From assembly GCA_019454045.1 (NCBI GenBank), contig SKCR01001884.1:62001-126000 (forward strand): a stretch of 64,000 bases of DNA, read 5' to 3'. The notes beneath the pieces are model-generated. The model did not search any database and was not told the origin of the DNA. It saw only the letters and a list, made by a program, of their open reading frames with translations. Position numbers and translations under genes: made by a program. Of this stretch, positions 46,547 to 57,689 are shown piece after piece; positions within the stretch are counted from its first letter, which is position 1; each line of letters begins with the position of its first letter. This stretch comes from Zanthoxylum bungeanum (lineage: Eukaryota; Streptophyta; Magnoliopsida; Sapindales; Rutaceae).

Positions 46547-48897
46547 TCACAGCAACTTTTCTTCCTGCTCCAATGTTAGTGAAGAAGAAATAATAACAGG
46601 TAATTCAGAAGAGTTTCCAAGAAATGCATACCTGAGATGGCTCGGAAGTAACTTCAGCTCCAACTGTGGTGGTTCTTCAATCGAAGGCTTGATTCGATCT
46701 TTCTTTGGTAGTTCCAAACTTTCAACTGGTGGTGTTGCTTTGAATCGGAATGGTTTGTCAAGGTAGTTGATACATTCCAGGATTTCAGCATCATCTAGCT
46801 CGCTGTCAGTCATGTTGGTGATGCAAGCTTCAAGTGTATCTGTGGGATTTGGCTCAGTATTTTGAACGATACATTCAACAACATCAACTCTGAAGCATTC
46901 TTCTTCCTTTTCATCACTCGGGAATTTCATGGCTTTGAAAACATTAAAGGTCACTTCTTGGTCCTGCACTTTCATGGTCAGTTCTCCTTTTTGCACATCA
47001 ATCACAGTTTTACCTGTAGCCAAGAATGGTCTCCCAAGAATGATAGGTATTTCTTTGTCTTCTTCCATGTCAAGGATGATGAAATCTGCTGGGAGAATTA
47101 GTTTGTCTACTTTCACCAACACATCTTCAACAACACCTCTTGGAAATGCAAGTGTTCGGTCAGCAAGTTGCAATGAAACTGAGGTAGGCATTGCTTCTCC
47201 GCAATCTGCAGTTTCCTGTAAAGAAAAAGGCATCAAGTTAACACTAGCACCTAAATCACATAAAGCCTTACCGATATAATGTTCTCCAATGGTGCATGGA
47301 ACTGTGAAACTGCCAGGATCTTTCAACTTCGGGGGAAGTTTCCTCTGAATAATGGCGCTGCATTCTTCCGTTAATGCTACTGTTTCGTAGTCTCCCAATC
47401 TCCGTTTTCGTGAAAGAATGTCTTTCATGAATTTGACATAGCTGGGCATTTCTTCCAAGGCTTCTGCAAATGGAATGTTGATGTGCAGCTTTTTGAAAAC
47501 CTCCAGGAATCGAGCAAACTGCTTGTCCAATTTGTTTTTCTGAAGACGCTGAGGAAAAGGTGGAGGTGGAATGATTCTTTCTGGTTCTTTTTCCTTTGCT
47601 TCTTTTTCCTCCATCTGTTTCTCAGCTTCTTTTGGAACTTCTTCTTGGGACATCTTGATTCCAACATCTTTGTTGATTTCAGTACCGCTTTTCAAAGTAA
47701 TGGCTTGACATTGCTCCTTCCCTCGGTTCCTTGGATTGGGTTCTGTGTTGCTGGGAAGATTTCCTGGTGGTCTGTAACTCTGAGCATTGGCCAGTTGTCC
47801 GATTTGATTCTCCAGTGCTTTGATGGAAGCTGATTGGCTCTGAAAGATAGCATCGTACTTTTTTAACTGAGCCAGCACTTCTGCTATTCCTGGTTCATTT
47901 GCCTGCTCCTGGCCTTTGTTCTGTTGCTGGAATCCAGGTGGTGGATAGTTCCGCTGTTGGCCTGAATTGTTGCTCCATGAAAAATTAGGATGATTCCTCC
48001 ACCCTGGGTTGTAGGTGTTGGAATATGGATTGTTCCCCTGTCTGTTGAAATTGTTGACAAAATTCACCGTTTCTTCTTCAAGTTGGTTTGATTCTGGTGC
48101 TCCTCCATATGGTGAACTTGTGGATCCAGTGGTAAGAGTCTCCATGAATTTGCATATCTGATCTAGCTTGGTGTTGACTGCTGTATTGGCTCCACTTTCA
48201 TAAATTCCTGCAATTCTTTGGATCATGCTCCTTTCAGTTGGCCACAAGGAATTGTGTTGGCCATTTCTTCGATTAGTTCCCAGGCTTGATCTTCTCCTTT
48301 TGCCATTAAAGCTCCTCCAGCAGCAGCATCGATTGTGGTTCTCATTATTCCAGAAAGTCCATTATAGAATGTTTGGACTTGAAGCCATTTTGGAATCTCA
48401 TGGTGTGGACATTTCCGGAGTAAATCTTTGTACCTTTCCCAAGCTTCGTAGAGAGTTTCTGAGTCTTGTTGCACAAAGGATGTGATGTCATTCCTCAGCT
48501 TTCCAGTTCTGGCTGGTGGAAAGTACTTTGCAAGAAATTTGGTGGCTAAAGTGTTCCAAGTTGTGATAGAACCTGCTGGTAGTGAATGTAGCCAAGCTTT
48601 AGCTCTGTCCTTCAAGGAGTATGGGAAAACACGCAGTCTCATTGCTTCTTCAGCTTCTCGGTTGTAATTGAAAGTGCCGCAAACTTCCAGGAAGTTGCTG
48701 ATGTGGGCATTAGGATCTTCAGTTGCATTCCCCCCAAACTGAACTGACTGCTGAATCATCTGAATGCATGTTTTGATGTCTCCTGCATTTGCTGGTAAGG
48801 GAGGAAGTACAATACAAGAAATGAGTCTGTCAATCACCGGAATGGTTCTGTCTCGAATGGGAATTGGTGGTGCAACCTCCAAAGGTTCAGGTTCCAT
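46547..48897 (-). pseudogene. gag: gag and protease
   Basis: The ATG at 48897 starts a 224-codon frame with the Athila-type capsid region (FPYSLKDRAKAWLHSLPAGS, NDITSFVQQDSETLYEAWER, KWLQVQTFYNGL). A one-base shift near 48233 moves to a 566-codon frame, where the WPTERS block continues the same protein. This second frame has a proline/asparagine-rich region, a coiled stretch (residues about 140-165), a lysine/glutamate-rich linker, and an aspartic protease domain (about residues 310-430) with ALCDLGASVNLMPFSL as active-site block and IPIILGRPFLATG as flap/core. There is no CCHC zinc knuckle, as usual in Athila gag. Confidence 0.93.
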
Positions 48898-49111
48898 GTT
48901 GACTAAAGCTTCTTGGCCTTCTCGCCTTCCCTTCTCAACTGTCTGATGGTTCTTTCAATTTCGGGTCAAGCGGTCGGAGTTCAAAGCTTCTGGTTCGTCT
49001 CATGAAGTTTCTGAGAACCTGAAACACAAGAAAACAAAAACAATAAGTAAAAAGAAAATTAGATACAAGTAAAGTATCTAACCCCTAAACTAATAATAAA
49101 AGATAAATAAG

Positions 49112-49129
49112 TCCCCGGCAACGGCGCCA
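49112..49129 (-). other. Primer binding site (tRNA-Asp)
   Basis: On the minus strand TGGCGCCGTTGCCGGGGA is a perfect complement of the 3' end of plant tRNA-Asp and lies six bases after the 5' LTR. tRNA-Asp priming is typical for Athila elements. Confidence 0.9.
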
Positions 49130-50556
49130 AAAACTTGACCGGCGTAAACACACACGTATAACGCAAGCGTACGTATCGTTCAAGTAGTATAAAAAGTATC
49201 GATCCCACGAGGACTTAATACCTAAGTTATTAATTTTATGAGGTCAAATGATTACTAGTATCTAACAGGTTGTTTAATTGATTTGAAATGGCGACGATTC
49301 TAAATTTAAAGACAAGTAAATAAAATTGTTCGAAAGTAGATTTTAAGAAAATTCAATATAAAAACTATCTAGGGTTGTGATTTCTTTAATATCATTTTAA
49401 AGATGAAGTGGTAATCTTATAGTTGGGTAAAATATTGATTTATTAACCTGGAACACTAAATTATGTAAAAGCCTCTTCCGATGGTCAATTACAAATACCT
49501 AGTATAATCCAATTGAACCATATGTCTATGTCAACCAAATTACCTAGATTCATTAAGATTAAGTTCCAATTATGGCTACCCCCCCGCCCGACAGGTATAT
49601 TCCTATCCTGTAAGGAAATCTATTAAAGGGTTATCTATCCTCAAGGAAGATCGTGGGCTATTGAGTCTGAGGTCTTAAACTTAAAATCCCTATGTCTAGT
49701 TCATTTTAAGTTTACCTAGTCAATTTAATTAATGGCCAGTTAATTAAAAAGTATTAAGATTAAGACTCAATAAATAAATCTTTATATTACCCAAACTATA
49801 ATCTAACCCCTTATAAACCGGTGATATTGAAATTCATCACAACCCCAGATAACTAATTTAGTTACAACACATAACTAGGGCTGGTAAAATAAAAGACATA
49901 AAATGCTGAAAAGTAATTGCGGTAAAGTAAATACTGAAAGGTAAATTACAATAAAATAAATGCTAAGGTAAAAGGAATTACTTTTACTACTACTAATTTA
50001 GATATCTCCCATAAAATATATATAAACTTGTGATAATATTACCAACCGACCAATCTGGCGGTATCCTGATTAAGTCAAATTAAGTCCAACCAGCCATTAA
50101 GGCGGTAATATTTGTCCATAACCAGCCATAAAGGCGGAACCAAAATAAACCAGCCATAAAGGCGGACCAAAAAAAATTACCAACCGACCAATCTGGCGGT
50201 ATCCTTGATTAGTCAGGTTTAAACCAGATTAAAATTAAATTACCAACCGACCAATATAGCGGTATCCTTTTTAAGTCAAATTTTAAATAGTGAATATATT
50301 ATTTTTAAGGGAGATTAATCTAAATAGCAATAGTAAAAGAATTACCTTTCACCCTAGCTGGGGAAGTTACCTCCTCATGATGAATAGTAAAAACTGTAAA
50401 AAGTAAGAAAGTAAATTACTATTATTACAAAACGTAATTAAAATTATTACAAAACTAAAAAATAAAAAAAAAAACGAAACTTAGAGAGAGAAGAACTCCC
50501 TATTTACATCAAAGAAATGGAGAGAATGGTACAACAAAATCTGAAATCTCGAGCTC

Positions 50557-50564
50557 AATTTATA
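50557..50564 (-). promoter_or_regulatory. TATA box of the Athila LTR promoter
   Basis: CCCTATAAATTGAGC on the minus strand is followed about 30 bases downstream by a CT-rich leader (CATTCTCTCCATTTC), consistent with transcription start near 50525-50530. Confidence 0.65.
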
Positions 50565-50649
50565 GGGCGGGTAAGCTTCCAGCGTCGCGACGCTAGAGCC
50601 TTTGGCGTCGCTACGCTGGAACAGTGATGCGTGGCACGCTGAGGGCTTG

Positions 50650-51040
50650 ACACGTTGCGAGGCGGCTAAGAGAATAAGGCGACACGTGGCAAGGCGGCTA
50701 AGAGCTCAATTATTATGCTGACGTGGCGATGACGTGGCAAGGCGGCTGAGATCAATTGTCGGCACCATAGGATTGCGACACGTGTCAATGCGTGATTGGT
50801 TGATGATGACGTGGCATGTTGACTCGGTTGACCTTCTGACGTGGACCATGACGTGGCACGACGCGGGGCAAAGTTGACTCGTTGACCGATGACGTGGCGA
50901 TGACATGGATGACACGTGGCACGGTGCACGTTAGTAGCTCGGCTGTGATGGTGACACGTGGCACGGCGCATTTTAGCAAAGTCAAACTTCTCAAATTCTG
51001 ACCCGTTGACCCGGCGCATGTTAGCAGATCTGGTGCACGT
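50650..51040 (-). promoter_or_regulatory. Dense ACGT (G-box/ABRE-like) and W-box-like motif cluster
   Basis: Thirteen ACGT cores lie within about 390 bases, mostly as TGACGTGGC or GACACGTGGC, which are classical bZIP-type sites. TTGAC (W-box core) occurs about six times among them. The cluster begins about 90 bases upstream of the TATA box. It is mostly lost from the 3' LTR by deletion. Confidence 0.65.
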
Positions 51041-51266
51041 TAGGCGTCGCGACGCTGATGACTTGGGCGTCGCGACGCGGACAATTTACCGAAATGCCAT
51101 TTTTGCCAATTTTTCCTGTTTTGCTCCAAATCACCTCCAGAATGTCCTGAAACTTTATTTATCTACAAAATAACACAAAACACATCAAAATATTCACTAA
51201 CTCAAGAAACTATACAATATATTAGGTTAAATGAGTGGGAAATAGTGATAGATTTACCACTCATCA

Positions 51267-52548
51267 TTTCCATCACTTAAAATTTTGAACCACCCATTTT
51301 TACAAGACAAATATTAGTGAACAAGGCTCTAAAGTAATACTATATCTATAAATTTAATTACTTTTCACTAGAATATGGTACAGGGGTTTTTTTTTTTTTC
51401 TTTTGGAGTGGGTTTCCATTAGTTTTTTTCACTTGGCCACCTGAATTGGATTCTCAGAAAGGTATGAGATAAAAGAAAAGTACTTTAAACTTTACACCAT
51501 CTCCACCTTCAAACAAAAAATAAATAAATGAAAGTGCTAGAATACAGGGGTCAACATCGGTTATGGATTTATCGGAATTGTTTGGAATCTAATTGAAAAT
51601 TTGGTTCCAAATCGGAACCGATTACATCATGTAGGTTCTAATCTCTAATAATTAGGAAACGAATTTTTCCTGATAGTTTCGGTACTTCAAAATTTGAAAC
51701 CGGAACTAGATCATAGAATCAAATCTTTAAAATTGAAATATGTAACCGAATTAATATTAAATTAACTCGAAATTTGTGGTTTCTTGGGAGTAGTTTGTTT
51801 TAAATTAAGATTAGTGTCAAATAATTGCATCCAATTTTTTCATATTAACTTTTAATTTATAAAATCTCACAAGTGAACGCATATAGAATCAAACTGAAAT
51901 AGAATATCACTGATAAATAGGGTACCCAATTTAATAGGATATGTTCTGATTCTTATTAAATATGAACCGATTTTTTCCGATTCCAAATGGAACCAGAATT
52001 GAAATCGATTTTGCTCACCCATACTAGAATATAGATGTATTCTATTTTGACTAATTTACAAAACTGCATGCGAAGTTTTTATACTTTTTTTTTTTTTTGA
52101 AAATCTTTAGATAGTGTTTAAGAAAAAAAAATCAGGAATTTATAATAGAATTATTACAAATTAAAATGTCAATAAATTTATCAAAATTCATATGAAATGC
52201 ACTAATGATCTAATCAAACTTCAGTTTGTACGGATCTAATATAATATACCATTTGATATACAGTTTTATGAATTATAAGTTAGCTTATAGTCAGTATAAT
52301 ATTTATAAGTTATCTCATACTCTCAATCAATATTATTTATCGAACGGTGTCTTGATCCTTGTTAAGCTTAGCTAAATGGGTGTTTATTTTTATTTTCTAA
52401 ATAGAAACAGTACAACTCACTGTTATGATTTTTTTGGTAATCGGGGTGTCTGGATTAGCTTACGCGCACCTCATTAATCCCTGAGACCCGTGTCACATGC
52501 CTTCAGAAGTTTTCCAACATAAATCAAGATAAGTCACTGGTTTTTTAT
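51267..52548. other. AT-rich spacer with one MITE
   Basis: No gene is seen outside the MITE at 51545-52022. Confidence 0.4.
51545..52022. mobile_element. hAT-type MITE
   Basis: Ends CAGGGGTCAACATCGGTT and (reverse complement) TATGGGTGAGCAAAATCGAT are imperfect inverted repeats of the GGGGTGxxCATCGG type. The inside has many GGAACCGATT/AATCGGAACC words. No clear target duplication. Confidence 0.5.
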
Positions 52549-52957
52549 TGTAACACCCCTGTCAAACCGGTCATACCTGGCACAGTAAATCATCATGCAT
52601 AACATCTTAAAAGTCATAAAATAATATTTAATATATTTCTCACCTTAGAAATCTCATCCGGAGGTCCTGAATAATTTTTAAACTCATCACATTTACTATT
52701 CATTTGAGTCAACATACAACTCTTTCGTATTTTAGCCTAACTTTGCATACGATCTCCGATTTTTGTGAATTTTATACGTCAAAAATCTAAGAGCGAGACC
52801 TACAAATTCTATGTTGGAAAGTTTCCAAATTTTGGATCAGAACCAAGTTAAAAAGTATCATTTACTTAAATGCTATAGTAAATTCTGTGGCTGCCTCATG
52901 ATTTTGCCACTTGGCATCATTTTAATAATTTCTTTCTCAACAAAAATCAACCCCAAG

Positions 52958-52965
52958 TATAAATA
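52958..52965 (+). promoter_or_regulatory. TATA box in the solo LTR
   Basis: AAGTATAAATACTC lies about 410 bases into the LTR and is followed by CATTCATCCCTTC, a plausible transcript start region. Confidence 0.5.
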
Positions 52966-55235
52966 CTCTTACTATTCATTCATCCCTTCAAAAGATGAAG
53001 CAAAAAAAAACATGAAAGCTCTCAATTGTTTTCTTCATCTCTACGCCACTTTGGAGTAAATGATGATGATTTCCAAGTCACATTCCATGCAAGTAAGTTT
53101 TTTCTTCTTCTTCATTCCTCTAATCTTGAGTTTATGACATTAATCTTCTTCCCCTAAATTCGAACTGGAAGAGCCCTAAAAATTTATTTTTGTATTTTAG
53201 CTTCAAAAGTGTTCCTAGTATACATATTTAAACATTTCATGATAGCATTGAGCATGTATTGAGCTTCTTTTTGTAAATGCCCAATTTTTCCCCAAGAATA
53301 AGGGGCTGGCTGAATTCTCCATTTCATTAGGGGTGATGTTTTTATTTCTTTGATGATAGTTGATGATGCATGCTTGGAATGATGTTTTGGTGTGAGATGA
53401 AATTGATTGGTGTTGGAAACTTCAAAGGTGCATATATATGTCTATAGCCGAATATTAAGGGGATGTCTTGGGACTTTTATTTCGTTTTTTTTATGATAAA
53501 TAATGATGATACATGTTTAACCATATATTATGTGTGTGTTGCTTGAGGATTGAGATGAGAAAATCTAAGTTGCTTTTAAATCCCTTTTGTCGAAATTCAT
53601 TATATGTGTGGGCAGATGATACTTTATTACTTTGATGATTATTAGAGATGCTTTATTCTTAAATATGATGTGTTAGTATGAGTTGTATTGATTATGTAGA
53701 GAAAAGTTCAAAAGTGGTAAAACTAGTATCTTGGCTAAATGGTGTGCATGTGTTGGAAAGTTGATCTTGTGATAATGATGATGATAGATATTGGTTCATG
53801 TATCTAGTGATGTTTTAGCATGAGTTTATGTTGTTTGGTGTTGAGAATTTTAAGATTTTGAATTCTTTGTCTTGGCCGATTGTAGGGTGTTGTTGTGAGG
53901 CATTTATGCTTTGTATGTTTGATTATCAATCATGTAGTAGGAAAAGTTATATTATAAGACGTGTTGAAAGTTTTATAACTTGGTTTATTTTCCTTATAGC
54001 CAAATCTTGGGTAATGAAAGGGAAAGTGTTTTGATGTTTAAATTATTTGATGATAATAGCTAATGACTAAATATTTGGTGGTATTATGGTTTGAGTAGCC
54101 TTTGAATTTAAATTGAAAACTTAAATAATGCAAGTGAGTGTGATGCTGGATTTATGTTGGTTAAACTTGGTGAGTAGTTTGCTTAAAGTGTGATGTTGGC
54201 AAGTTGATGAATATATTATAATGACTTGTAATGATAATAAACATTTGAGTGTGTATGGTTTAGTCTTAGCTACGTAAGATTCTTGGATGTGTATGCAAAT
54301 GATGATGATAATGGATATGTAAGTTTGTTGATGGATATTTAGACCAAATATTTGACAAAATGATAAGGCCAAATTGGACATTATGTAGATAGCCAATATT
54401 GGGCATTTCAAGTGGTTATATCTGGTACGCCGAAATATCCCATCAGCATTAGCATCAGTATGTGTAGAAGCATTAGCAGCTTAGCTAAGTTAAACAACAT
54501 GTTCATGCATCCACAAACCAAATTTGGTATCTTTAGTTCATGTATGCTAACCATACTTGGACACAGGTTCAATTAGCATCTTGCAGGAAATCCTTCAGCA
54601 GCATCCCAACACACTGGCGATGGATCCTCAGTCTGTGAGTGGATGTTGTCCCTTCCTTTTGCTTCTCTAGGTTTTACGTTATGTTTGATTCTATCTCTAA
54701 ACTTGTGTGATCGACTTCTTATGCTTAGTTTATAATTTTTCTTATGCCTCCAGCTATGTTAATTCAGCTTAAGTTACTTGATATTGTTCATGCCTTTAGT
54801 TTATAACTTCAGTTTTGATATTTTTTCTATGTATTCACGTTATATAGCCATACCAATTTTCGGTTCATGTGTCAGTCTATGTATCACATCTTAGATATCC
54901 AGTTCTTAGTTTTTAAGTTCAATTACACTATGTCTTTCACATATATGTCACATGTCGCAACTTTTATTAGTTTTAGTTCTGCGTAATTCACAGTTTATTC
55001 ATAGACTTGCAGTTCAAGATTTCAGCATCTCCGCCAGTTGTGTTCTCAAATTAGACCTATCAGTCTCAAGCTAGTCATGAATCATACATGTCTATTTTCA
55101 GAACTCATTTTTCAATTTTCAAGATTATGATATGTTATTATGTTTTTGATATTTTGAAATGAGTTATTTTATGATTTTCTTTATAGATTGGGGGAAAAAC
55201 TCAATCTGAGAGACTTCGGAATTGACGGATTATAG

Positions 55236-55725
55236 AATCGACAGATATAGTAGACATGTGCACATGTAGTTTCAGTGACTTGAGGGACGATGATATGTAA
55301 CGCCCCAAGGCACTAGTTTAGGCGTATGAGGGGATGAAGGTACGTAACGCTTCCAAGCATCAGGTTTTCTACCAGATACAGCAGACATGTGCACATGTAG
55401 TTTCAGTGACTTAGGGGACGGCGATATGTAATGGCTTCATGCATCAAGTTTTCTACAATATACAACAAACATGTGCACATGTAGTTTCAATAACTTGGGG
55501 GATGACGATACGTAACGCCCCAAGGCACTAGTTTAGGCATATGGGGGGACGACGATATGTAACGCCTTTATGCGTCAAGTTTTCTACTAGATACAACAGA
55601 CATATGCATATGTAGTTTCAGTGACTTGGGGCATGACGATATGTAACGCCCCAATGCGCTAGTTTAGGCGTATTGGGGGACGACGATACGTAACGCCTCT
55701 ATGCGTCAAGTTTTCTACAGATTCT
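55236..55725 (+). repeat. Tandem repeats inside the solo LTR, about 131 bp unit
   Basis: The palindrome ACATGTGCACATGT plus AGTTTCAGTGACTTGGGG begins at about 55255, 55385, 55470 and 55601 (the last with base changes). Between these, CGATACGTAACGCC and GCGTCAAGTTTTCTAC blocks alternate. One unit has lost about 45 bases. Confidence 0.8.
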
Positions 55726-57689
55726 CCAGTTACTTGAAATTTCAGATTTTCACACCATGATTTCCACACAGATTTTTGAGAATGAACCTAGTTTATGTTT
55801 TTATGAGTTCAGATTTTCTACAAATTTTCCAGTTACTTGAGATTTCATATTTTCACATGAAGATTTTCATATAGATTGAGAATGAACCGAGTTTATATTT
55901 TATGAGTTCAGAATAAATTTTTATAGCATTGTTGATTCTAATACAAATTTTCATATCTGAATTTCATACTTTCTTAATTAATTATATTTTTAAGGGTAAT
56001 GCATCCACGTCATGTTACATTACAACTTCAGCTATGCATGTCATGCTTCCCAATGGTCATGTGTAGCTCCTGTAGAATGTTGATTCAGGTTATTCATATT
56101 CGGGTCAGCTTATAGCATTTTAGCTCATGAAAGTTTCAGGTTCGTAAGTTGCGGTTCATGTAGTTAATCCTAGATTTTATTATTCATGCATGGGCTAGAT
56201 TATAACCAAGCCATTACGAGTTTGAGATGGTTTTTACCACGGGTATTGGTGGTTGGTTATAGCATGCATTAGTTTCATGATCACGGTTCATATGCATTTT
56301 TCAGTTCTTGCAACCAGCATATTAGCTCATGCATCTATAGTTCAGATACTTAAGTGTAACTTATGCATTCGGTTAGATAATCATATCAGTCCATGCATGT
56401 CTGGTTCAGTTTTTAGGTCCATCAATTTCCAATTCAAGTAGTTAGACCTGCATTCTAGTTCAAGTAGTTAGGCGTAGTTTATGCCTATCCAGCTTATATA
56501 TTCATGACATATGTATGTTCGGGTTAGATATTCAAGTTAACTTATGCACCCTCATTTAGGTAATCAGGAATAATGCATGTATGTTGATTAGTATTCAGAT
56601 TCAGCTCACATATTTACAAATCAGAAAGGCATATGTGGTTTATGAATTTTAGTTCATGCATTTCAATTTAGCATTCGGATTTTAGCTCAAGCATATTCAG
56701 TTTGAGTGTTCAGCACCTAGTCATTTTAGTTCATGCATTTCAATTACAGATTCGGCATATGCACTTCAGTTCAGGTAATTCCAGAAGAAGTCATTTAGGA
56801 TTAAGTCATGTTCAGTAGGCAGCTTTCATTACATGTAGATCCAGATTATGTCATGTAGATTTCAGAATCAGGTTCAGTTCATATAGTTTTAGGTCAGATC
56901 ACGTCGGTTACACCCACGTTAGCATATTAGGATGTCAATAGTTAGTTCTCAGTTCAAACAGCTCAAAATAGTTCATGCAGACTCAAGTCACCATACAACA
57001 TTTAATCAATGACAGAAAACATATTATTTAGTCTATGACAGCTCCAGGTCAGGTTCAGGACAACAACTTAGAATAGTAAAGCTAGGTTCAGTCATGTTTC
57101 TAGTTATCAGTTAGATTAAGTTCAAGATATTTATGTCATGTATCCAGATTTTAGTTACCTCATTGGATTCCCAGTTTATTATTTATGTTATCGTGATTCG
57201 GTACTTTAACACTCTCTTATACTATGTTTCAGTTTAATCATGTATTTCACTTCATATTATTTTATTGGCCCTCTAGTATTCACTCACCAGGTCTTTCAAA
57301 AGATCTGACCCACCCCACTTTTCAGTTATTTTGCAGGCCACAGGTTCAGGCATTACTTGGAGGAGACGAAACCCATCGGTAGTCATTACACTCCTCGGGC
57401 GTCAGTCCAAAGTCGGCCCCAGTCGTCAGTGTCAGATGATGTCAAGATAGGCTATAAGGCCATGTATATGTGTCAAGTATTATGTCAGTTGTATGTGGAT
57501 TTTTATGTGTGTACGGATTTGTGATATGAAATAGATAAGTTTTCAGGTTTATGATGTATATGTGTATATGATTGCGTGCTGTGAGTCAATCATTTCAGTA
57601 CAGCTAGCAGTATATATCAGGGGTTCGGGTGATGGCTAAGCCGTTTCCTGCCCATCACATACCCGAAAATACCGGGATGTGACATTTAT

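Larger units (their letters stand above)
39941..51266 (-). mobile_element. Athila-type Ty3/gypsy element carrying a LOG gene
   Basis: Read on the minus strand: 5' LTR (51266-49136), tRNA-Asp primer site, gag, protease, reverse transcriptase, RNase H, integrase, env-like frame, LOG-family gene, noncoding region, polypurine tract (GGTTTGGGGGGTGTG) and 3' LTR (40871-39941). Both LTRs have TG...CA ends. The gag motif LYEAWERYKDLLRKCPHH and protease LCDLGASVNLMPF are characteristic of Athila/Tat gag-pol. Flanking 5-mers (ATATT and TTTCC) do not match, so the target duplication is lost or the ends were rearranged. All coding breaks I found are single-base shifts or single stops, so the element is fairly young or was affected by base errors. 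Confidence 0.95.
49136..51266 (-). repeat. 5' LTR of the minus-strand Athila-type element (full length)
   Basis: 2131 bases, TGATGAGTGG to GCCGGTCA on the minus strand. It contains a promoter region (about 50550-51040), three copies of ACCAACCGACCAAT..GGCGGTATCC (50041, 50180, 50243), and four ACCAGCCAT(T)AA.GGCGG units (50088-50168). Two paired GCGTCGCGACGC palindromes lie near 51050 and 50583. Confidence 0.93.
52549..57684 (+). repeat. Solo LTR of a Tekay/Del-like Ty3/gypsy element, 5136 bp
   Basis: Starts TGTAACACCCCTGTC and ends CCGGGATGTGACA. The 5 bp TTTAT occurs directly before (52544-52548) and directly after (57685-57689), a perfect target duplication. There is no interior, primer site or second LTR. 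The termini and size fit the long LTRs of the Tekay (Del) lineage. A TATA box, a tandem array and a CAGGTTCAGG...ACTTGGAGGAGACG block near the 3' end are inside. Solo LTRs arise by recombination between the two LTRs of one element. Confidence 0.85.

Noticed and set aside
52811..53059. 82-codon frame after the solo LTR start
   Set aside because: It overlaps the LTR TATA box and leader and shows no recognisable domain.
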